Positions 1-5,088 of a stretch of DNA of 5,088 nt are shown piece by piece. Source of the stretch: an uncultured Clostridia bacterium (GTDB taxonomy: Bacteria; Bacillota; Clostridia; Oscillospirales; Acutalibacteraceae); contig CALYOC010000066.1 of NCBI GenBank assembly GCA_945227095.1, positions 1 through 5,088 of the forward strand, read 5' to 3'. The notes under the pieces were generated by a model. It was given only the letters and a program-made list of their open reading frames with translations. It did not search any database and was not told the DNA's origin. Position numbers and translations under genes: made by a program. Every line of letters begins with the position of its first letter. Position 1 is the first letter of the stretch.

Positions 1-731
1 GTTCTGGATATTCCTCCGCCCGGATTTTTAATCAAAGAGCCTGCCATTAAATCCGCTCCGACGCTCACGGGCTCTTTTTTCTCCGTAAATTCGCCGTAAC
101 AGTTGTCAACAAACACAATCGCTCTGCTGCAAGACTTAACCTGCGCGGCAATTTCCGAAATTTCGTCAACGCTTAATGTATCCCTTGTGGCATATCCGCG
201 AGAACGCTGAATATATACCATTTTAATTGTGCCGTCGTTTCTCAACTCGGATTTTACCTTCTCAATATCCACCTTGCCGTCAGCGAGCTCAACCTGCTTA
301 TAATTCACTCCGAAATCCTTTAACGATCCCATACCCTTTGAGCCGGAAATACCTATTACATCGTGAATTGTATCATAAGGCGTGCCGGTGACACACAAAA
401 GGGTGTCGCCCGGTCTTAAAACACCGAAAAGCGCAATACCCAAAGTATGAGTTCCGCAGGTAAATGACTGCCTGACAATTGCCGCTTCACACTCAAACGC
501 ATCGGCAAAAACCTTGTCCAGCACATCTCTGCCCTCGTCGCCGTAGCCATATCCCGTACTCTCTGTCAAATGGCGCTCGCCGACTCCGTTTTTAATAAAA
601 GCATTTAACACCTTTACCTGATTATACTCTGTCACGGAGTCAATATAACGAAAATTTTCCGCGCAGAGTTCCTCGGCGCGCGAAGAAAGAGAAAGCACCT
701 CATCACTTAAATCAAAAAAATTCTGCTCCAT
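1..731 (-). CDS. ynbB: YnbB / methionine gamma-lyase-family PLP enzyme, 3' end beyond window
   Basis: This is a predicted pyridoxal-phosphate enzyme of fold type I, of the YnbB family often labelled 'aluminum resistance protein' or 'methionine gamma-lyase family'; its true substrate is not established. I translated 243 residues by hand, without an internal stop. Visible signatures are STGYGYGDEGRD (residues 58-69), a CGTHT segment where the family usually has SGTHA, LRPGDTLL followed by TGTPYDT, QRSRGY (175-180), FVDNCYGEF with D209 as the probable ligand of the PLP ring nitrogen, and SLIKNPGGG with K235 as the probable Schiff-base lysine. Family members are roughly 420 residues, so about 40 percent is missing off the left edge. 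The ATG at 731-729 fits the family N-terminus but has only a weak GGGG 11 nt upstream. It overlaps the end of the acetyltransferase frame by 20 nt, which suggests translational coupling. The family call is firm; the metabolic role is open. Confidence 0.9.
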   Translation of the reverse strand, partial: MEQNFFDLSDEVLSLSSRAEELCAENFRYIDSVTEYNQVKVLNAFIKNGVGERHLTESTGYGYGDEGRDVLDKVFADAFECEAAIVRQSFTCGTHTLGIALFGVLRPGDTLLCVTGTPYDTIHDVIGISGSKGMGSLKDFGVNYKQVELADGKVDIEKVKSELRNDGTIKMVYIQRSRGYATRDTLSVDEISEIAAQVKSCSRAIVFVDNCYGEFTEKKEPVSVGADLMAGSLIKNPGGGISR

Positions 732-1446
732 TTTTTACACTACCCCAAAATGAATATTTTTTAAAACCCAAACTGTTGTAAAAGGGCAACAGCTTCTCGT
801 TTTCAATCAATGCATAAAACCCGACATCCGGATACTTCGCGAAAAGTTTGTTTACACTTTCGCTTGCAAGTCCCCTTTTCCGAAACTGAGGCAAAGTGGC
901 AACCGCGCCCAAAACTCCAAGCCCTTCAAACTAGCTCACCGCCATAGCCGTGCTCGGACCGCTGCACACATAATCTGCCGCCGAATGCCTTATTCGGTGG
1001 GAAAAATCGGCATAGGTCTGCGGTGAACAATCTGTGGAAAAACATCTCTCAATTATACTGAAACTGTCCTGCAACGAGCGTTCCTCAAAGGAGGTCAAAT
1101 CGGCTTTCGGACAACCCGCCTTGCGAAAGAGAATATGTCCGCTCGAATTACACTCGACTCCGATTGCCCTTAAATCCTTCAGTTCACCCTCCAAGCAGTC
1201 AAAGCCCACAAACCCGATAAAATCGCGTATCTCGGCTATATCCGCGCCCTCATTCATACACAACGTTACAACCGACGCACTCTTTGAAATCAAAGCGGTG
1301 GGGTCTTCGGGATTTTGAACCCAAAATTCACCCATTTGTGTACCCGAATATGCCTTTAAAAGAGCCTTTATCCTCACGGTGAAGGCGCTGTCATTCTTAA
1401 ACTCATAAACCGTCTGTGTAAGCGAATCATCGACAAATCTTATCAT
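712..1446 (-). pseudogene. GNAT-family N-acetyltransferase interrupted by an in-frame TAG codon
   Basis: With the TAG at 933-931 read as one residue, the frame encodes 244 residues. It has a divergent N-terminal part and a C-terminal GNAT fold. The fragment before the stop is 171 residues and ends in the probable beta strand PSTAMAVS. The 72 residues after it stay in frame and keep the acetyl-CoA loop, LGAVATLPQFRKRGLAS (179-195, the R/Q-x-x-G-x-A type), and the late GNAT motif with N216, PFYNSLGF (221-228) and W234. The upstream product therefore lacks the cofactor site. The ATG at 1446 overlaps the TGA of the preceding aminopeptidase as ATGA and has no Shine-Dalgarno, so it probably depends on coupled re-initiation. 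The substrate is unknown. There is no frameshift or second lesion, which fits a recent nonsense mutation; a sequencing error or readthrough remains possible. An automatic pipeline might show two genes, 931-1446 and 712-912. Confidence 0.8.
931..933 (-). other. Premature in-frame amber (TAG) codon
   Basis: Read on the minus strand the context is GCG GTG AGC TAG TTT GAA GGG, giving AVS-stop-FEG between two GNAT strands. One base change from GAG, AAG, CAG, TGG, TCG, TTG, TAC or TAT would create it. The visible genes with an end inside the window stop at TAA (murD) and TGA (both M42 genes and the acetyltransferase), so nothing else here uses TAG. Confidence 0.85.
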
Positions 1447-2459
1447 AAATCAAGTTCTGCAAACGCCTCAATAAGCTTGGGAATAAGCTTTTCAATACTC
1501 TTCATATCATCGATATGTCCGACACATCCGGCACTGTGAAGATACCTTGAAGGCAGAGACACGGCGATCACCTTGCACCCACTGCCGGCAACCTGTATTG
1601 CCCCTGCGTCATTACCGCCTGCAATCCGAGTCTTTGTCTGCCACGGGATATTATTTTCATGCGCCGTTTTTACCGCGGTATCGTAAAGAAGTTTATCATA
1701 CACCGTTCTCGAATCCATAAAGGAAATTACAGCGCCCTCGGAAAGTGAACAAACTTTATCAAGCCCCTCAACATCGGCGACATCGTTTGCGGTAGTTGAT
1801 TCGAGCACGATAGCAATATCGGGAGATACGGTATATGCAGCAGCAGTAGCGCCGACAAGTCCGACCTCCTCCTGAACGACAAAGGTAAATGTTGTATCAT
1901 ACTCGATTTCACCGTTTATCATTTCAAGCATAACGGCACAGCCGAATCGGTCATCAAGAGCCTTTGCCCTGACAAAGCCCTCCCCATAGCATACAAAGTC
2001 GTTTTCAAAATATACGCTGTCACCCGGACTTACAAACTGCTGCGCCTGCTTCTTATCCGAAGCACCTATGTCGATATACATATCCTTAATTTTAGGTATA
2101 TCTCTTTTCTTATCCTTATCGGTCAGGTGAATAGGCACTACGCACACGACTCCGACCTTTTCACCTATACGCACCCTTTTTGAAAAAATCACGCGTGCGT
2201 CTACGCCGCCCACCGGCGCAAATTTAATATATCCGTCGTCCGTTATTCCTGTCACGATAAAGCCGACCTCGTCCATATGAGCGCTAATCATTATCTTATT
2301 CTTCGGAGTTTTTCTTCCCTTTTTATCGACAATTATATTTCCGAGATTATCTATTTTATACGGATTGTCTCCTATATTTGACAGGATATATTTTCTGAGA
2401 GCTCCTTCGTCTCCGGAAACTCCGTTGAGCTCACAAAGGGGTTTAACAAATCTGTTCAT
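1443..2459 (-). CDS. M42 family metallo-aminopeptidase (second of tandem pair)
   Basis: This is a predicted cytoplasmic dinuclear-metal aminopeptidase of the M42 family (glutamyl aminopeptidase / TET / cellulase M-like, PF05343), 338 residues and of normal family length. Family enzymes release N-terminal residues from peptides and often form dodecamers. Visible residues: H61 and D63 in ISAHMDEVGFIV, bridging D169 in ALDDRFG, catalytic E197 and metal ligand E198 in QEEVGLVGA, E220 in VLESTTA at the usual Asp ligand position, and H308 in SRYLHSAG. The PDZ-like insert expected between the first His and the bridging Asp is present. There is no signal peptide. Two starts are adjacent: GTG at 2462 and ATG at 2459. 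I prefer ATG, because AAAGGAGG ends 7 nt before it but only 4 nt before GTG. The ATG shares a base with the TGA of the preceding gene, and the gene's own TGA overlaps the next ATG. Substrate preference cannot be read from the sequence. Confidence 0.93.
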   Translation of the reverse strand: MNRFVKPLCELNGVSGDEGALRKYILSNIGDNPYKIDNLGNIIVDKKGRKTPKNKIMISAHMDEVGFIVTGITDDGYIKFAPVGGVDARVIFSKRVRIGEKVGVVCVVPIHLTDKDKKRDIPKIKDMYIDIGASDKKQAQQFVSPGDSVYFENDFVCYGEGFVRAKALDDRFGCAVMLEMINGEIEYDTTFTFVVQEEVGLVGATAAAYTVSPDIAIVLESTTANDVADVEGLDKVCSLSEGAVISFMDSRTVYDKLLYDTAVKTAHENNIPWQTKTRIAGGNDAGAIQVAGSGCKVIAVSLPSRYLHSAGCVGHIDDMKSIEKLIPKLIEAFAELDL

Positions 2460-3475
2460 CACTCAACCTCCTTTGACAGGATAAATTCAGCCATAAGTTG
2501 TGCCACGGCTTCAATATCGCTTAACTTGACAACCTCGACAGGAGTGTGCATATTCTTGATAGGCATTGAAATTACCGCCGTTTTCACACCGCCTGCCCCT
2601 GAAAGAATGTTGTCGGCATTTGTTCCCGTCCTGCCGGGACATACTTCTATCGTATATCCGATTTTATTATACCTTGCAAGGCGCTCAAGCTCCTTACTCA
2701 TCTGCGTGTCAAGCACAGGTCCGAAGGCAATCATCGCACCGCTTCCCATAGGTGATGAATCATTCTCCGATACGCCGGGTTGCTTGGCAAACGAGACATC
2801 TGTCACAAGTGCAAAATCCGCTCGCTTATCAAAGGCGGCTACACCGCCGCCGGTACAGCCCGTTTCCTCCTGTACGGAAAAGTTGACGGTTATCTCTGCC
2901 GTGCTCTCTCTGTGCGAGAGAATTTCAAGACAACGAATCGCCGCCGCCATACCCGCTCTGTTGTCAATTGACTTTGAGCAGACAATATCACCCTCCAGCC
3001 TTTCAAAGCCTGCCGCAAACGAAACTCTGTCGCCTACGCTGACAAGCTCCTGCGCCTTTTCTTTACTAAAACCTATATCTATGGCAATGTCCTCGCACTT
3101 TGCCGCCTTGTCGGACTCCTCGTCAGACATAAGGTGTGGCGGCTTACTGCATATAATGCCGTAAACAGGCTTCTTTCCCCATACGGTGACCTGAGCCGCC
3201 GTCAAGGTGCGCAGATCCGTTCCCCCACACCTGCTGACCTTCAAAAAACCGTCGTCGGTTATACCTGTTACAATAAGCCCTATCTGGTCCATATGAGCGT
3301 CTATGAGAAAATGCTTACCGCTTCCCTCGCGGTGCATTGAGACGCTGCCCAATTTATCAACACTGACGGCTCCGAACTCGCGCAAAAAGCCTTTTGCACA
3401 CTCCGCAACCGAATCCTCGCACCCCGAAACTCCGTCGCAGGTGCATAATTTTTCAAGTATTCTGCCGATTTCCAT
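2459..3475 (-). CDS. M42 family metallo-aminopeptidase (first of tandem pair)
   Basis: This is a second predicted cytoplasmic M42 aminopeptidase, also 338 residues but clearly divergent from its downstream neighbour. Visible residues: H61 and D63 in IDAHMDQIGLIV, bridging D171 in SIDNRAG, catalytic E203 and ligand E204 in QEETGCTGG, the canonical Asp ligand D226 in VTDVSFA, and H310 in KNMHTPVE, the usual M42 ending. The stretch from about residue 70 to 165 holds the PDZ-like insert (GITDDGFLKV, GGTDLRTL, IDIGFSKEKA). The complete ligand set suggests an active enzyme. The ATG at 3475 has GGAGG 5 nt upstream and lies 25 nt after the murD stop, so it is probably on the murD transcript. The TGA overlaps the next start. 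The family also contains enzymes named glutamyl aminopeptidase, deblocking aminopeptidase and, historically, endoglucanase M; only a general aminopeptidase role is supported here. Confidence 0.94.
   Translation of the reverse strand: MEIGRILEKLCTCDGVSGCEDSVAECAKGFLREFGAVSVDKLGSVSMHREGSGKHFLIDAHMDQIGLIVTGITDDGFLKVSRCGGTDLRTLTAAQVTVWGKKPVYGIICSKPPHLMSDEESDKAAKCEDIAIDIGFSKEKAQELVSVGDRVSFAAGFERLEGDIVCSKSIDNRAGMAAAIRCLEILSHRESTAEITVNFSVQEETGCTGGGVAAFDKRADFALVTDVSFAKQPGVSENDSSPMGSGAMIAFGPVLDTQMSKELERLARYNKIGYTIEVCPGRTGTNADNILSGAGGVKTAVISMPIKNMHTPVEVVKLSDIEAVAQLMAEFILSKEVE
2467..2474 (-). promoter_or_regulatory. Shine-Dalgarno that decides the start of the second M42 gene
   Basis: The minus strand reads AAAGGAGG inside the last codons of the upstream M42 gene (Ser-Lys-Glu-Val-Glu-stop). 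It lies 7 nt before the ATG at 2459 and 4 nt before the alternative GTG at 2462, which favours the ATG. Confidence 0.75.
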
Positions 3476-3500
3476 TAAAACCTCCGAAAATGCACTTATA

Positions 3501-4898
3501 TTATTTCAGGTTATTAACCTTTTCCTTAAAATCTCTTCCTCTGTATTCAAAGTTCCTGTATTTATCAAAACTTGTGGACGCAGGGGACAGAGCGACTACA
3601 TCTCCGCTCTCGGCGAGAGAGTAAGCCTTATTGACCGCCTGCTCCATATCCTCAACCTCAAATATACCTATCTTTTCACTATCATAATTTGCCGCTTTCA
3701 TTGTGCACTGTTTAATCATCGGTCCTGTGTCACCCATACAAATCAGGTACTTGACCTTGTCATTTATAATTGTTCCCAATTCGTCATAATTAAGACCTTT
3801 ATTTTTCCCGCCGACGATTAAGATGATTTTCTGATTATACGCTAAAAGCCCCGCCTTCGTTCTATTTGGGCTTGAAGCGATTGAATCGTTATAAAACTTT
3901 ACTCCCCCAAGCTCCCTGCAAAGCTCCATTCGGTGCTCAACTCCGCCGAAGGTGCGCGCGACGCAGACAATGCTTTCATCATCAACAAGCCCTCTTACGG
4001 CACATATTGCGGCGAGGTAATTCTCAACATTGTGGTCTCCGACAAGCTTAATATCTTTTCTGTTCATAATAACGGTCTTTTTTCCGTTGTCATTAAATAT
4101 TATTTCACCTGTTTTCTTATCCCAAAATGCGCCTTTTTGCGGCATTTCACGGGTGGAAAACTCCAAAAGCTCACCTTTTACATCTTTTTTAAACACACCC
4201 GATGTCACATCGTTGTCGGCGTTCAAAACCGTGCGGGAATTGTCCGATTGATGGATTACCAAATTGCGCTTTGCGTCAATATACTCCTGATAATCTTTGT
4301 GAACATTGAGATGATTGGGCGTCACATTTGTAACTACCGCAACCTGCGGACTGTCCTTCATTGAAATAAGCTGGAATGAGGACAATTCAACAACTGCAAT
4401 ATCCTCCGGCTTTACAGACTCGATAATCGGGAAAAGCGGTATTCCGATATTACCGCCCTTGTGAACGGTATAGCCCTGCTTGGCAAGAATTTCGGAAATT
4501 ACGGTAGTAGTTGTCGTCTTTCCGTCCGAGCCGGTGATTCCGATTATCTTACACGGACAAAGCTCAAAAAACATCTCAATTTCGCTCGTCACCTTTACTC
4601 CGCTGCTAACGGCGGCTTGTATTTCCGGCAGGAAATACTTGATACCCGGTGTTCTGAAAACTATATCGAATTTTTCAAGTCCTTTCAAATAATCCTCGCC
4701 CAAATGATACTCGATATCAAGCCCGCGGATTTCATCAATATCCGCACCGAGCTGCTCCATACTCCTCATATCGCAGGCAGTCACCCTTGCACCGTACGCA
4801 CAGTATTTTTTAATAAGCGGTATGTGGCTTATACCGAGTCCCAAAAAAGCCACCCTTTTACCCTTTACGCCTTCAAAATATTCTTTGACCTTATCCAT
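3501..4898 (-). CDS. murD: UDP-N-acetylmuramoyl-L-alanine--glutamate ligase (MurD)
   Basis: MurD is the cytoplasmic ATP-dependent ligase that adds glutamate (normally D-Glu) to UDP-MurNAc-L-Ala in peptidoglycan precursor synthesis. At 465 residues the length is normal. The N-terminal Rossmann-like domain starts with VAFLGLGISHIPL (16-28). The central ATPase domain has the P-loop GITGSDGKTT (120-129), E171 in ELSSFQL as probable Mg ligand, H196 in NVTPNHLNVH, and K210 in DAKRNL at the carbamylated-lysine position. GDHNVEN (287-293) and GGVEHRME (318-325) mark the boundary to the C-terminal domain, which carries NDSIASSP (337-344), VGGKNKG (362-368) and LSPASTSFDKYRNFEYRG (437-454). The motif NDSIASSP differs from the common NDSKATNP, with Ile340 where E. 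coli has Lys319. The ATG at 4898 has AGGAG 8 nt upstream and is the first gene after the promoter. The ligase call is firm. D-Glu specificity is presumed; an L-Glu ligase of the MurD2 type is a minor alternative. Confidence 0.95.
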   Translation of the reverse strand: MDKVKEYFEGVKGKRVAFLGLGISHIPLIKKYCAYGARVTACDMRSMEQLGADIDEIRGLDIEYHLGEDYLKGLEKFDIVFRTPGIKYFLPEIQAAVSSGVKVTSEIEMFFELCPCKIIGITGSDGKTTTTTVISEILAKQGYTVHKGGNIGIPLFPIIESVKPEDIAVVELSSFQLISMKDSPQVAVVTNVTPNHLNVHKDYQEYIDAKRNLVIHQSDNSRTVLNADNDVTSGVFKKDVKGELLEFSTREMPQKGAFWDKKTGEIIFNDNGKKTVIMNRKDIKLVGDHNVENYLAAICAVRGLVDDESIVCVARTFGGVEHRMELCRELGGVKFYNDSIASSPNRTKAGLLAYNQKIILIVGGKNKGLNYDELGTIINDKVKYLICMGDTGPMIKQCTMKAANYDSEKIGIFEVEDMEQAVNKAYSLAESGDVVALSPASTSFDKYRNFEYRGRDFKEKVNNLK

Positions 4899-4949
4899 AT
4901 TAAAAACTCCTGATTTAATTAAAAGATAAAATAAATACTTATAAATATA

Positions 4950-4978
4950 ATTATATTATAAAAACTATCAATAATCAA
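4950..4978 (-). promoter_or_regulatory. Predicted SigA/sigma-70-type promoter of the murD operon
   Basis: On the minus strand a -35 box TTGATT (4978-4973, 4 of 6 matches) is followed by exactly 17 bp and a perfect -10 box TATAAT (4955-4950). The expected transcript start is near 4943, giving a leader of about 45 nt with AGGAG at 4911-4907. A second TATAAT at 4960-4955 lies too close to this -35 to pair with it. It is the only clear promoter seen ahead of the operon. The region is AT-rich, so chance matches are easier, but the spacing is ideal and the location between terminator and gene is right. Confidence 0.7.
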
Positions 4979-4984
4979 ATTTTT

Positions 4985-5003
4985 TACCGATAATTTCTCG
5001 GTA
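4985..5003. promoter_or_regulatory. Inverted repeat TACCGA-N7-TCGGTA upstream of the promoter
   Basis: A perfect 6-bp dyad (4985-4990 and 4998-5003) has a 7-nt spacer, with three more A/T pairs beyond one mismatch. Its centre falls near -51 relative to the predicted start, just upstream of the -35 box. It has no T-tract after it on the minus strand, so it is not a terminator for this operon. It could be a regulator-binding site or chance; no known operator is recognised. Confidence 0.3.
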
Positions 5004-5012
5004 TAAATGAAT

Positions 5013-5054
5013 AAAAAAAAAAGAATACCGCCGATCGAAATTCGAGCGGCGGTA
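5013..5054 (-). terminator. Rho-independent terminator of an upstream minus-strand gene
   Basis: The arms TACCGCCG (5026-5033) and CGGCGGTA (5047-5054) pair perfectly over 8 bp. After one A/G mismatch the stem continues with TCG/CGA around an AAATT loop. On the minus strand the stem is followed by ATTC and then ten T residues (5022-5013). On the plus strand no T-run follows, so the direction is minus. It ends the transcript entering from the right and separates it from the murD promoter. Confidence 0.87.
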
Positions 5055-5088
5055 AATTTAAAATCAATTTATTAAACAAGCGGATATT
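5055..5088. other. Window edge, probable 3' end or trailer of an upstream gene
   Basis: These 34 bases lie between the terminator stem and the window edge. Two minus-strand frames close here (TAA at 5074-5072 and TGA at 5066-5064), either of which could end the gene served by the terminator. The visible tail is too short to recognise a product. Confidence 0.3.

Noticed and set aside
931..933. Pyrrolysine insertion at the TAG
   Set aside because: Known pyrrolysine proteins are mainly methylamine methyltransferases, and nothing in the window indicates a pyl system. A plain nonsense mutation or an error is simpler, although suppression cannot be excluded from this window.
1087..1096. A perfect Shine-Dalgarno-like AAAGGAGGTC on the plus strand
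   Set aside because: No start codon follows at a useful distance, and the bases are simply the complement of codons for Asp-Leu-Thr-Ser-Phe in the acetyltransferase.
2526..3164. A 212-codon open frame on the plus strand opposite the first M42 gene
   Set aside because: It lies fully antisense to a gene with clear catalytic motifs, its translation resembles no family I know, and it has no ribosome site. It is a by-product of the coding strand's composition.
2222..3300. Near-repeated DNA around the AHMD and VTGITDDG codons in both M42 genes (for example a shared GTCCATATGAGCG)
   Set aside because: The similarity comes from the same conserved protein motif in two paralogs, not from a DNA repeat element.
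3303..3821. A 172-codon plus-strand open frame across the murD/M42 junction
   Set aside because: It is antisense to two well-supported genes and shows no domain or motif.
4461..4913. A 150-codon plus-strand open frame opposite the N-terminal part of murD
   Set aside because: It is antisense to the conserved MurD P-loop region, with no recognisable protein features.
1..5088. CRISPR arrays, insertion sequences, tRNA or rRNA genes, prophage parts
   Set aside because: I saw no regularly spaced repeats, transposase motifs, terminal inverted repeats, tRNA cloverleaf or phage genes on either strand.

Overview
The window looks like a housekeeping stretch from an anaerobic Firmicute of the class Clostridia, probably a gut-type Oscillospiraceae or Lachnospiraceae relative. 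This rests on protein types (MurD with a GITGSDGKTT loop, paired M42 aminopeptidases, a YnbB-type PLP enzyme), strong GGAGG ribosome sites, intermediate-GC genes and a very AT-rich leader. The lineage is inferred from the sequence alone, without a database comparison.

All genes lie on the minus strand and read from right to left as one tight operon. At the right edge (5013-5054) a Rho-independent terminator closes an upstream gene outside the window. After it come a small dyad (4985-5003), a good SigA-type promoter (TTGATT, 17 bp, TATAAT; 4950-4978) and a leader of about 45 nt. The operon follows: murD (4898-3501), a first M42 aminopeptidase (3475-2459), a second M42 aminopeptidase (2459-1443), a GNAT-type acetyltransferase (1446-712) broken by an in-frame TAG, and a YnbB/methionine gamma-lyase-family PLP enzyme (731 to beyond the left edge). 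Gaps are 25 nt or less, and three of the four junctions overlap.

MurD adds glutamate to the peptidoglycan precursor in the cytoplasm. The two M42 enzymes are predicted cytoplasmic metallo-aminopeptidases that trim peptides. The acetyltransferase and the YnbB-like enzyme have no assured substrate. The operon layout suggests co-expression, but nothing in the sequence proves a shared pathway.

I see no new defence, mobile or RNA system. The points most worth checking are the amber codon inside an otherwise intact acetyltransferase, its likely effect on translation of the next gene, the atypical NDSIASSP motif in MurD, and the different metal-ligand signatures of the adjacent M42 paralogs.
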